From: Albula goreensis
Taxonomy: Eukaryota; Chordata; Actinopteri; Albuliformes; Albulidae
DNA length: 64,000 nt
Assembly (NCBI GenBank): GCA_022829145.1
Contig: CM040749.1
Coordinates: 19,429,987-19,493,986 of the forward strand
Direction: 5' to 3'
The notes beneath the pieces are model-generated. The model ran no database searches, was not told the origin of the DNA, and was given only the letters and a program-made list of their open reading frames with translations. The translations under genes were made by a program, and so were the position numbers. Each line of letters starts with the position of its first letter. Within the stretch, counting starts at the first letter, position 1. Below, one piece after another: positions 1-11,900 of the stretch.

Positions 1-2673
1 TGTAGTACTAATTTTACAGATAGGCAAGAAAAAAGCTTGAATGTTGAGGGTACTGTCAGACAGACATGGTGCTAGACCACTTTGTCAGAGCTGCTGTCAA
101 TGTGAAATGAAGGCCCGGTGACCAGCCTGCTCCTGCATACTGGACCAGCATGCTGAGCCCACTGTCTGGCTTCAAAGGTAGCTCAGGAACAGGCAGCCCT
201 AGGGCTGTAGTTCTCTTGAGGAGATCAAAGGCCAGGCGTTCTCCTTCTCTACCCACGCAAATAATGATGTTAATAATGTGTTGCATTATTGAAAGTCTCT
301 GTGATGCTTCTGCTCTTTTCAGTTGTCATATTGGATTTTGGCCTCAGATCAGTAGCTTTCCTCTTTTGTGAATTCTAATTTTCCAGCCGTCTGAAAGGGA
401 AAGCTAGGCATTTTTTGTATGAGCTTTTCTTTTCACCCCCTCCCACTACATGTAATTTGGATGCAAGTTTAATGAAGTTGTCATATTTTTTTCTGTTTTT
501 CTGGCTTCCCTCCTAATGGAGTGGTGGGGGTTTGGGGGCTTGTCCAAGTAAATTGTGTTGAAGCTCATTGAGTTTCAGTAAGAACACTGCATTATTCACG
601 TTTCTTTAGTGATCAAAAGATGGAAACCTTTTTAGTCTTCAGAAAAGCACACTAATGTCATAATGGTCCATTTTCAGGTCTAAATATATTTTGTACAAAT
701 GACCAAGGCTGAGCTGAAGTTTAAAATGGTAGCAGTCAGTTGTATCATTATAAATGTATGGTTTACATGGTGAAGATTGGTTTGTACAGCTCTGAATGGA
801 ACATTGTTTCATTCAGCTGAGCTGACTTATAGAGCAGTAATGTTAATTAGCCACAATGAGATCATCTGTGTTACATGTATTTTCATAAATTTTAAGTGTT
901 TTCTGTATATTGTTTTGCTCATTTTGCACATGTGCTGATTCACATTTTATGTATTTTCTGTTTTTTTCCATTTCCATTTTTTTGTTCCATGCACCCTGCA
1001 GCTATTCTAAAGGTAAGCTGACAGATAAGCCTAAACTCTAGGCCTTGATCCATGTTTACCCTGCTGTGTGGTTTCTCATTAATAGATTCAGGGTTCAGCA
1101 AATTCCAGGCTAATTGTTAGTGTGATTTCCAATGTGCTTCAGAAAGATAACCTTCACACAGGTAAATGGAATGGAGGCCCACTGCCTGGTCTGTTCCGCA
1201 TGACCACAACAGCCAGGCGTGGAATGAAAGAAAGTGCAGACCTCAGACACATTTTACTGTAGAACTGAAGAGGGTTACAGAAGGTGAAGGTTTTAGCTTG
1301 CTGGGTCAAATGAAGGGACAGCACGCTGTTGTTTCTGTTGTCTTTCTCTGGTCAGATTTTAGGATCCTTTTTTCAGCACCATTAGGAGACGTGACTTTCC
1401 TCACGTCTGCTCGCATGGATCACATCTTTGTCACCCACATTTCACTCCCTCATCCTTTTCTGCCTCCCAGTCCTCATCATGCTGCTCTCTGCTTCCATGA
1501 ATGGTGTATATTTATCTAGCAGTTAAAGTAGGGTGTTAAGTACAATTACATAATTCAACTCTTTCAACTCTATATACTTATTTTCATTTAAATTGTAAAA
1601 TAATTGAAAGCTTAACTCACAATGTAACCATTATATCTATATTTGCCATGTAGATATCTGCCTGTTGACATATTTTCCATATTCATATGAAACCAAAAAC
1701 AAACTCTGGAATGATAGTGATGGGCACCGAAGCATTCCAGAGACTGGGCAAACATGCTGATTTGTTATTGGGTAGCAAGTAATGGCACTCTTTCTGCTGA
1801 CGCACAAAAGGGCCTGTTACTATCAGCAAATGATTTATTCAGTTTTTGAGCAGGTATAAGAAGAAAAAAGCTTCTTTAGAAAAAAGCAGAAGATATATAA
1901 AAATGAATGTTTTGGTACTTGGGGAGATTTATGCATGTCTGCACAATTTGCAGCTGTCAGTGAACAGAAAGTCAGAGGGTTAGAGGAAGTGGCTTCAGGA
2001 GTGCCTGTGAACAATTCCAAACAGCACGATTGGTGCACAACCCCACAGGATGATTTTTGTTAAAAGTTGTACTAGTAACCTGTCTGTTCTGTACCAAAAT
2101 TACTGCTGTTAAATTGCCCATTCTTAAAGTAAAGCATAACAGTGTCACTTCTGGAATAAAGATTGAGTACTTTAGAGAAATGTTGAATTTGGAAGGGCAG
2201 TCAGTTTAATTGATTAAATAATTATCAATGTCCATCAACAAAGACATACACAACATAATTCTGTGCATTGGGATTTTCAGTTGTAACGAGTATCAGTCTT
2301 TTCAAAAGTAAATCATCTGATCTCATCAGAACTGTATTTTTATTTTTGACTGGTAAGACCTAATGGGAACTCAATCATAAATAGTTCTTACATTGTTAAA
2401 ATAATTTTTATTTTTCTCTTCCCAATCCATAGACCCCAAATTTAGCCTGATCAACAATAACATAATCTTTTGACTTTTCAGGACTTTGTTTAGTTTTGAC
2501 TTGCACAATCAAGTATGGATCCTGAAATATGGATCTGTTTTTTTTTTTAATCAACAGACCATCACAAAATCTTTTTTTCATTCATCTGGATTTTTTAACA
2601 TGAATGCAGCTGCAACTGCACGTTTTAATCAGCCTTGCGATAACGACACAAAATTTCTGACTTCACACTACAG
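1..2673. other. plekhg3 intron sequence
   Basis: Apart from the possible microexon near 1002 I see no exon here. The sequence is AT-rich intron. The minus-strand open frame at 56-286 looks somewhat protein-like but matches no family I know and has no splice context. Confidence 0.5.
1002..1012 (+). CDS. plekhg3: Candidate 11-nt microexon of plekhg3
   Basis: A long T-rich tract ending in CACCCTGCAG is followed by 11 nt and then a strong donor GTAAGC. One of the three frames stops; the other two are open (for example Tyr-Ser-Lys). No protein homology can support something this short. The flanking splice signals are the only evidence, and 11 nt would shift phase, so it must be balanced by an upstream exon out of the window. 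Confidence 0.25.
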
Positions 2674-3030
2674 CACGCAGACAGTGAAGGAGCCCTGCAG
2701 GCCCACAGGTGTTCTCTGCTGGCCGGCGCTAGTGTCAGCACCCTGGGCTCAAGCTTAGACGAGCCTGAGGCTGAGAGGCCTAGTGTGGAGGACGATATGG
2801 AAGATCTGGGCCAAAGGCAGGACTCACTGGAGCGGCTGAGTCCTAGTGACAGTGAGGAGCCTAGGCCAGGGACGCCACCCCACGAGGGTGGGGAGGAGGA
2901 GGGGGAGAATGACAAGGACGATATTCTGATGGGGGACGACCAGGTAGCCGACTTTGCCAGCTCAATGCTGGCCGCCATCTCCTGCTGGCACTATAGGGCC
3001 AGGGCTTTGCTTTTCGCTCGGTTCACAACG
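2674..3030 (+). CDS. plekhg3: plekhg3 exon with conserved DQVADFASS block
   Basis: A 357-nt exon, 119 codons, phase 0 on both sides. Acceptor is CACTACAG and donor ACG/GTGAGG. It begins HADSEGAL, has an acidic Ser/Pro stretch, and ends with DQVADFASSMLAAISCWHYR followed by ARALLFARFTT, the most conserved and hydrophobic block of this tail. An alternative acceptor seven bases downstream (at 2681) would break the phase-0 start and is less likely. Confidence 0.85.
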
Positions 3031-6000
3031 GTGAGGCTCTCTGCCACCAACGGGTTTCCTGTTTTTCCCAACTCCACTCCTCCCCTACTCCACTCCATTG
3101 CCTGGCCATCAACCGTCGCATGAGCTTTTATGCCGTATCATGTCTCGATCCACTAATGCATGGAAAGAAGATGCTCAGTGCTAATCATCATTTGCGAATG
3201 AAAGCAATTGAATGTTGCATGGACCATGTCTTTCTCTGACTCCACTATTAACAGATGCATGGATATAGCCTACCAAGAATTGTTACCATTAACAAAAACT
3301 GTTGTTGACTTGTGTGATTTAAGCATAAAGTCAAGGGTGACTACCCAATCCCTGGTGAAGTAAATTACAACTTGAATGTACTGTACTTCAGAGGGTCTTA
3401 AAACACATGTTTTTATAATTTATGTCCCTCACTCAACAATATACAAGGGTGCTATACATAGTATCACCCTGAAAATTAGAATGATTAATTTCTGTTTGAA
3501 GATGACACAAAATTCCATGGCCATATGAATTCATTTTCATTATGGTCTGTGATTCCCAAACACCCTCTGACACAGAGACTTGTGCTTCACAAAGTTTGAC
3601 CATATTAACTTGAAGTATGACAAAGCAGGTACAGTAATTCCTCAGAGCAGATTACACAGACCTGTCCATCACCCTTCTTCAACTAATATTGGAGTTTGTG
3701 ATAGTCTCAGAAAGTGGTGGTCACCCTTTGTGTTTAAACTGACCAGTTGCTTTGTGTATACCTGGCTTGCATGAATCTCTTACTTCCCTAATTGTCACAA
3801 TCTGTGTTTTAGAGTGTCTTAAATAGAAACAACTCAAGAAATTGTCAAGAAATTCAAATCAAAGAAAGATTTTCATTTTCATTTATGATGTTGCAATCTC
3901 TCACACCATCCAAATTATTGATATGATTTCACCACACCAAAACAAGGTTGAGTACGTTGTATTAACACAGAAATGTAAATTAGCACAGCTTTGAGGACTG
4001 GTAATTTGTACTATGATCTGTTGTACAATAATGGCAACGTTATTAATGTTAAATGTTTCATTCCCAGCCTGTAACAACAAAAATATTCCATTTTAAAAGA
4101 TTCCATAGAAGCATTTCAGTACCCTGTTCCCTAATTAATTCAGCACTTTACTGACCAAGCAGTCCCTAGTAAAGTCAGTGAAAGAACAACCACTCACTGA
4201 TTCAATTAAAAGTAGGGTCTTGACTTGTTTTTAGGTGTTCGAAAATGAGTCAACAAACTGATTGTACTACTGCATTTCCTCTCTAAACAATAGATCAGTG
4301 GATCCTCAATATTAATGCATGACATCAAAGGTTAAATTGGCTGGAGTCCTTGAAATCTGTTGCATTTTGCCTTTGGCAACATAATTGTTTCCTCTTTGAA
4401 TTTTAACACTTCAAAGGCTGTTTGTAAAGGCCCATTGCAGTATGAAAAATATGAAATATTTATTGAAAATATTCAATGAAAGTAGTGTCTATGCTTGAAA
4501 CAACCAATATGTATGAGATTCTGCTTATATAGAGGCAGTATATTTTTAAGCATTTTTAGAAATGTCTTATATGCATGCAGTTATTGTGAGGAGTATGACA
4601 AGGATCTCAACTGTATCTGAATCTGAACTGAAAACAAACATCAAATGAGGCATATTTTACAGGGAGATTTTGGCTTCCTATGACAGCACATACAAACAAA
4701 TTCAATGCATCTGACAATGTTTTCCTTCATGCCTGTCATATGATTGACTGCTTTCTTTAAGGATGAAGATGGGTGTGACATCACTGATGAGCATGACTTG
4801 AAGAATGACCAGTCATCAGGTCAGGAGGAAATGGGCGGGACAGCAGATGGAGGCTCCCCCACTGAACAGGTGAAACTGTGTTTGGAGGACAGGAGTTTTG
4901 CAGTCCTCTGGAATGGTATAGCTGCATGGTCAGAGGAACTTGCAGCATTAGTTTCATGTGTGCAGCTAAGAGTTTAAGGTCATAGCTCACTCAGCCCCAC
5001 CCCCGCACTTGAATCTCAGTAGTGTGAGTTCTAATTGTCCAGAGAGGCGCATCACTCCTCCCGTCTGTTCCTACTGCTGTCATTTCTCAGCAGCTAGTCT
5101 GGCCAAGCACCAGAAATGTCTCTATAATAGTTTTGTTGCCTGTCTCTTTTAGGGAGTTTGAATCTCCTGTATTGAAGCTCAAAGTTGGGCGCCATAGGAA
5201 TCTTGTGATTCACAAACGCATGGTCAGACAGGGAGCCTTCACTGTCTTATGACATTGAAATAGGCCATCAACTGTGTAGCTGCCTGCCATTATTTTCATC
5301 AATAAACATAGCATTCTGATAGATTCTGCATCTGCTGGGCTCTGTGCAATCTGCCCATTCTAAAAACAAGCTTCTCTGTGACAGCTTTCCTCTGCCAGCC
5401 TTATCTTCTGCACACAGCACTGTCTTGTTCCTTTGGGCTGCCGGTCATGTCAGAGAGAGCACCCTTCTGCAGCATTGCTTTTTAAATGTACTTTGTATGT
5501 ATTAATTTGTTTGCTTTTGGGTTATATCTGTGCAGCATGGAAGCAAACTGACAAAGTACAATTTTTGTTTGGAAAAAATAAGCTGTGTGTCTATGTAACT
5601 CATTGTTTTGTAACACTGAGAAATAGGATTGCCAACCAATCGACCTAAGATATAATCCCACATCAGCAAAACAGCCGTTCCTTTGTGATTTCTGAGGATG
5701 GTTAATTGGTAATATAAAATATAATCTTAAACCAAAGACATGCTGTAGTGGGGTGTGATGAGCCACACTTTCTGTCTCATCGCATGTGAGTTTGTGATAC
5801 TGATCCTGGAATTAAATGTGATGTGATTTAGAGATTAGTATCTCTCAGATGCTGATTGCCTCAGGCACAGCCCTGGTTACACAGGCCCTACGTCTGCTCA
5901 TTTTTATCCTCAATGCTCTTAAATTCACCTCATAGTGCTATTAATTAATAGTTTTATTAATATTCATCCTCTGTCAGTTTGTGGTATAATAGGTATGGTG

Positions 6001-9000
6001 ATATGAATGTGTTTATTAGGTGAAGGAGGTGATTTTCATTTACTTAATATATATCTGCATTCGGGCCAGCCATCTTAATTGATGCTAAATAAGTAGTTAA
6101 TTCCATTGGTGTTGACCCAACAGCCTTCTCTTAATTCCTTAATCAAAGTCATTTAAGTTTGGTATTAATCTGTATTGCAAATCTTATTTCAAGGTCAACT
6201 ATCTTTGCTTTCATCATTTGTAGCAGACACATCATGTATTTATGGCAGATAAGATATGTTAATTCTGTGTTTAAAGAAATTAATGTTATTAGAAGAAGCA
6301 TCATGAAAATCATCCACAAACACCAATACAGAGAGGTTGTGATGTATTTATTATTATTTCATCCCCCTTCCTCATTTAGACCCCTGAAAAGTGGCTACAT
6401 CCTCAGACAGCAGCCCCAGTGGAGCCTGAGGAAGACAACCTCTCGAATTCAGAACCTGTTGCCATGGACACCCTGCCGACAGGCTCACCTGTTGATCCAG
6501 AGATGACAGAGCCTGAGGCGGAACAGGGGGAAGATGAGGATGAGGAGGAGAAAATGGAGGGGCCAACTGTCCTCCAGCAGGCAGAGGTAAAGACCTTGAG
6601 CAGCGGGGAGTCATCGGAGGAAGAGGAGGAGGTGGAAGTGCCTCTGGAGCTGGAGCCCAGCAGTATCCTGCCTCCTTCTGTGCTGGACCAGGCCAGCATC
6701 ATCGCTGAGCGCTTTGTCAGTAGCCTGTCCAGGCGTGGGAGCCTCATAGCGGATGACGCACGCTCTCTCAGCTGCCCCTCTCCTCGGCTGGGCAGCAGAA
6801 GCAGCAGTGTCCTCAGCCTTAGTGCAGAGTCCCAGGACAAAGCGCAGAGGCTGAACAGCACCTCCTCTGAACCTCCAATGAGCTTTCTCCCTCATGACTC
6901 CACTGCTCCAGGGGTCATTGACACCACCACACTCTCCCCAAGCATAGACAACCTCTTTGAGGTAGACCGGGGATCTCTGAGGAGGCGGGACTCCACCCTC
7001 TCCAAGCAAGACCAGATGCTTATCAATAAAATTAGGAGCTACTATGAGCATGCCGAACACCAGGATGCTAGCTTCAGCATCAAGCGTAGGGAGAGCCTGT
7101 CGTATATCCCTGTCGGCCTGGTAAGAAACCTGAGCAGCCGACTCAACGCTAATCCCAAGGATGAGGCCATAGCTGCTGAGAAAAAGATTTCTTTCAATGC
7201 CCGCCCTCCCTCTTGGGCAGTGTTCAATCTACCAGGCTTAGAGAAAGACCAGAAGACAAAGCCCTCAGATTCTTCTGGTATTTCAGTAAACAGACAGAGC
7301 TCCAATAATGAGTCTGGAAGTGTCAATGAAGAGGAGTTCCGGCCCTCCTCAGAAATGATTAAGGTGTGGCAAGAAATGGAGATGGAGGTCAATGGAACCC
7401 CTTCAGAACCTCAGGGTGTGTTAAAAACCAGAGACAGTGCTCATCACAGGGGAGCCAGCCCAAGCCTGCCTGGAAGGGGCCCATTGTCCAGCAGGAAAAA
7501 GAGTGAGCGTGAATACAGTGAGCCGTTGATGATACTTGAAGAGTGTGACCTCAGCAGGATTTCAGAAGAATCCTCTGCCTCTTCACCAGTCAAGGCCTCA
7601 CAGGGCAAGGAGGTGGGTCAGGGGCTGCCATCCAGCCTAAATGAGACCCAAGGTTCCCCGCAGGAGACCAGGGTCCGACGGGCACCCATCCCTCGGGTCA
7701 TCAGCATAAGGGAAGACATGGAGGAGGATGTGCAGGACTTGGAGAAGATGAAGAACAAGGTGTTCCAGTTGGCCCGGCAGTACAGCCAGCGGATCAAGAA
7801 CAGCAGGCCTATGGTGAAACAGAGGGGCAGGGAGACAGAGGGCCAGTTAATTTTCAGAAACCTACCCTCTGTCCAGGAGGAGAGACCTGAGAAGGAGGAT
7901 AGAGGTATGACTGCAACTGAAATACTAATTTAAGTAATGCCTTTGGTTGTATTTAGCAAAAGCCCTAAGGTTTTCAAAGCCAATAACAGACAGGCTTTTT
8001 AATCCCTAGAGGCTCTGAATTCTAACCAGAACAAAAGAACATTGATTAAGTCACAATGTAATTTCAGAGAATATGGTACACTCACTGTCAGTGGGGCACA
8101 CGAAGGGATTCCTCTTTCTTCTAAGGCTGGAAATGTATAATTGACAGTTGTTTTATGAGAAAGCCAGGTCATGCTGTCTTGAAAAAGAACATTGTGTGGA
8201 TTGTACCATTTTTTAACAAGGTTTTAGGATTTTTTAAAATCCATTTTTAATGACAACAAAATATTTACAAACAGTCACTCTCACTATTTATCAAAAAAGC
8301 CCAAGACAGAAGTTTTTTGTGTCTGCTGTTGCCGAATATGTTGCCAGATGCAACAGAGAATTAATGGGCCCACTACACGATAAACTGGCTCCCTTTTCTC
8401 CTGTTTCCAGGAAGGACATGTTTCCAGGAAGAGAGAGGGCTACTCATAAAAACACATTTCCATTTTGTCTGCTGTCAGTGTATCTTGTCTGATTAGTTTA
8501 CGTAGATTTTCTTGAGGAAGCATAATCTCCATTTGTAATGAAAATAGCGGCTACTAATTAGGTCAGTGTTCACAATTTTACTATCATATGAAAATACGTG
8601 ACGTGGCAATTGTTTCAAGGAAATAAAAGAAATGAGTCTGTCAAGTATCACATGAACTGGTCACATGTTGAATTAAGGGAAGGCAGCTGTTCAAAAAGGG
8701 AAACTGCCTTCTTCCTACCTGAACACTTGCAATACCCCTCTCAGCAGTGTCAGTTTCATTAGGTTCATAATTCAGCTGCTAGCATAATTACATGTACACT
8801 ACTGGAAAGTGAGAAACATTACCCTGCTTTGCATTGCATCAGGTCTTTAGCATTGTTATCGGCCTAGAAAGCATTCAGTGGCCTTGTCCCTTGCGTCCCC
8901 ACTCAGAGAATCATGAAATGTAATGTATTTTAGTGCTGCCTAGTTCCCTGTGCCTATAATTATTATTTGGTTTATATACACATCTGATTAGCCAGATGAA

Positions 9001-10093
9001 TTTAATTTGTAATATTCTCATATTATTGCTTTGTTTATATGCACTTTTTAAAAAATATTTATCATTTCTCTATGTTCTTTAAATTAAGTATTCATATTTC
9101 CTGTATTTGTGTGTTTTAGCTCAGCCTAACCTGACATTGCCTGGCAGCATATATGACCAGGTGATCCTTCATGACTTGAAGTCCCCAAGTCCAGTCCACA
9201 CCCCAAGGTCTGTGGGAAGCCCCCGCATTCTGTCCCCCAGCCTTTTACGTTCAAAAAGTCCACTCAGCCCTGTGCAGTCTGAGACCTTCAACTGGCCAGA
9301 TGTGCGTGAGCTACGCTCCAAATATGCCCATCAGAGCCTTGACAAGGCCCGACCTCGCCTCTCAACTGTGAACCGCAGCTGTTCTGTGCCTGAGAGGATG
9401 ATGGAGTCCAGCCCTGTTGGGGCCAGTTCTGCCTGGAGGCACTCTAGCTACTCCCCTGGGTCCAGCTGCTACACCTCACTAGACACAAAGAGAGCCAGCA
9501 CCTTTTCTGAGACGCCACCCTACAAGCTCCACCTGACCATGGCAACTGCAGGGGAGGACAGGCCCACACGACTCTGCAGATCAAGCTCCCTGGATCAGAG
9601 CCTGGGCAAGGTAGAAGTGAATGAGCTGAACCACTTCCAGAACAATGATGCTGACAGCAGCTACTACATCTCAGGTCAGGCCCCTCTGCCTGACCAGCAT
9701 AAGGTCATTGTTGTGGAGAAGCATGCTGGGCTGTTGAACATAGAGAAGGAGGGAGAGAAGGAGATGGAGGTGAATGAGGAGGACGAGCAGGAGGAGGCTG
9801 AAGAGAACTATATGCACATCCGTTCACCCACCTCCCAAGGGAAAATCTCTATCATGGCAGTTATTGACCGCTGCAGGGCCTACCAGGATTCAGACGAATA
9901 TCGTCAGAGGGAAGAGCATGGGGCTAAAGCAGACCAGACCAGTAAAAGTGGGAAAGCCACAGACGAGGAGCAAGGATCCCCCCCAAATGAATCAGACGGT
10001 GAAAATTTGAGCAAAAAAACTGACTGTAGCCAACAAAGTTTGGTGAAAAACCTAAGAGAAAAATTTCAGAACATGAGCTCCAACCCACTTTAA
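2674..10093 (+). CDS. plekhg3: PLEKHG3, 3' part (four exons)
   Basis: Partial gene, C-terminal 987 codons plus stop. Exons: 2674-3030, 4762-4869, 6380-7904, 9120-10093; all have AG acceptors and GT donors and join in phase (0, 0, 0, 1). The family is a Dbl-type guanine nucleotide exchange factor with DH and PH domains that activates Rac/Cdc42 and binds actin filaments at the leading edge of polarised cells. The DH-PH part is upstream of the window; what is seen is the long low-complexity tail. Recognised by close match to human PLEKHG3 as I recall it: LPPSVLDQASIIAERFVSS, then RRESLSYIPVGLVRN, NWPDVRELRSKYA and the terminal VKNLREKFQ. Acidic (EEDEQEEAEE) and Ser/Pro-rich stretches dominate. 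The stop is TAA at 10091. It could only be confused with paralogues PLEKHG1/G2; the C-terminal motifs favour G3. Confidence 0.93.
4762..4869 (+). CDS. plekhg3: plekhg3 small acidic exon
   Basis: A 108-nt exon, 36 codons, phase 0/0. Acceptor TTCTTTAAG, donor CAG/GTGAAA. It encodes an acidic segment starting DEDGCDITDEHDLKND and ending GGSPTEQ. It has no recognised domain; it is kept because splice sites and phase fit exactly between the neighbouring exons. Being phase-neutral, it could be skipped. Confidence 0.75.
6380..7904 (+). CDS. plekhg3: plekhg3 large exon
   Basis: A 1,525-nt exon, the largest of the gene here, phase 0 in and phase 1 out (donor GATAGAG/GTATGA). It encodes the central tail: an acidic segment, LPPSVLDQASIIAERFVSS, SPRLGSRSSSVLSLS, KIRSYYEHAEHQDASFS with RRESLSYIPVGLVRN, EFRPSSEMIKVWQEME and KNKVFQLARQYSQRIK. 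Each block has a clear human PLEKHG3 counterpart. Many RRxS-like sites suggest basophilic kinase phosphorylation (inference). The open frame continues a few codons past the donor before a stop, so intron retention would truncate the protein. Confidence 0.93.
9120..10093 (+). CDS. plekhg3: plekhg3 last coding exon
   Basis: Starts after the acceptor TGTGTTTTAG and completes an Ala codon split after phase 1. It encodes SPLSPVQSETFNWPDVREL, the VNRSCSVPERM block, an acidic run, and the C-terminus VKNLREKFQNMSSNPL. The last ~10 residues are strikingly conserved with the human protein end (LREKFQ), so they may be a functional short motif. The stop is TAA at 10091-10093. Confidence 0.93.
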
Positions 10094-11900
10094 AAGTGTG
10101 TTTTACAATATTTTTTTATAAAAATGCAACCCTTTAAATTTCCTTCTAACCTGTTCCCGGTGAAACTTACCTTCTGAGTAAGTAAATACAACATACTGTA
10201 GGACATTAATACCGAGCAAATGTGCTGATGTTCAACCTTATGTGCACGTTATTGTTGCTGCTTCATTATGAACACCTGTCAACCTCATACTGTGCCAATA
10301 TACACATGTAAATCATCTGTCAGATGTATGCCTGGTAACCTCAAATTACCTTCATCCCGTTTTCTGTGATTGCTATATTGATTTCATCTCAAAAACATTG
10401 TTCCAACTAAAGGAACTCATTAATTTTGAGTTTTTCAACAGATGCTTCAGTTAGCTAGCTTACCATACAGTGCTCTGTTTAAATCCAAGACACTGATCAC
10501 TGATAAATATATTTAAAATCAAGTTCTAGAGCTAGATGAAATGCCATTTTGAAAATTGTAAATAGTTGTATATTTGTCTTCTCTCCTAACTCATAACAGT
10601 TACAACGAGTATTTATATATTCTTGCAGTCGCTTGTAGCAAGGGGAGTGATTCCTCCATGTTTAAAGCATATAAATAAATATAGGGACATATGTTATTTT
10701 CTCTCTGTATAGTTGAAACTGTTTTGAACATATACGCCTTATAGACATTCCATTGAAGCAGACAACTTCTACCAAAAATGATAAACAGCTTATGAAATTT
10801 TAATGTTGGGCCAAATTCGAGCTAAGACCTGAGTCGTAGGTATGACTGATGTCTGTGTGCATCACAAAAATGTTCAGATGTACTTTAGAGGATGTTGTAC
10901 CCAATAGAAAATTATTGCACAGACATATAGTTCAAATAAGAGCATCTTAGCATTGAAGCATCCTTTATGTAACATTGGTTACACACGGTGGTAGAATGTT
11001 GTTGCCAAGCCACTATGCACCTCCAGTTTCTGGCCTAGTGCACCTATGGTCTATGCGAGATGGAGAACCTGAGACATTTTAATGAATAAAAAGTCCAAAT
11101 ATAATAGGACATATTTTGGCTAAATATACCAACAGTTTTTTTGTATGACATATGAAAGCAAAGTCGTTGTGTGTTTCAAAATATTTAATGTTTCTATAGT
11201 TTTTTTCAGGCATACATTACAAAAGATACTCCTGGCTCTGTTCCATCCCACATCTCCATCCCACATCTCACTGACATTTCATTGTGACCCCTTTGTAATT
11301 GAATATTCTTGCTTATGTGAATGTAAAAAGCATATTGACCTCAATAAATATGATTAATAGCAGGTGCACAGACTTGAGGCTGCAATCCATGTGATTACAG
11401 CACTCTCACAGACAGAGGGGCTCCACACTTTTAGGAATTACTGGTCATAACTTGACCTGCCGTGCTGTGGTGGTATCATGGCAGTTTTGTAATTATGTTA
11501 AATATACTTTCACCTAATGATGTATGGGACTCATGTGCATCACGCTTTGTATTTCACTGTTTCACCATTCAAGACTGTAATTATTTCCATGCACCTTTAG
11601 AACTAATTCTTTCCCTTAATCATGTATATTTCTGTCCTTATTTATTAAGCTGGTGTACATTTGATATACAATAGTTGACTGTCTTTATACTGTATAAATA
11701 TCTGCCTATATATTTTATTCTATACCATTTCAGAAACATTATGTACAGAAATCATTTTTATGTTTCCTGGAAGGGACACACATTCCCTATTAAATCAACC
11801 AATGTTTGACTCTAATAGTGGTTTTGTTTTCCTGTAATGTAAACAAATAAATCCATCAGGTTGCATTTAGCTATTGTAGTCATAAGAATTTGTTGAATTC
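10094..11900 (+). other. plekhg3: plekhg3 3' UTR
   Basis: AT-rich sequence after the stop with several AATAAA poly(A) signals on the plus strand, at 10674, 11085, 11343 and 11846. The true end is unknown; alternative polyadenylation is likely. A Pumilio-type element TGTAAATA is at 10557-10564. Confidence 0.6.

Noticed and set aside
56..286. Minus-strand 76-codon open frame with protein-like composition
   Set aside because: No family match, no splice sites in phase, and it lies antisense within plekhg3 intron sequence.
6403..7392. Minus-strand open frames up to 152 codons
   Set aside because: Antisense shadows of plekhg3 exon 6380-7904.
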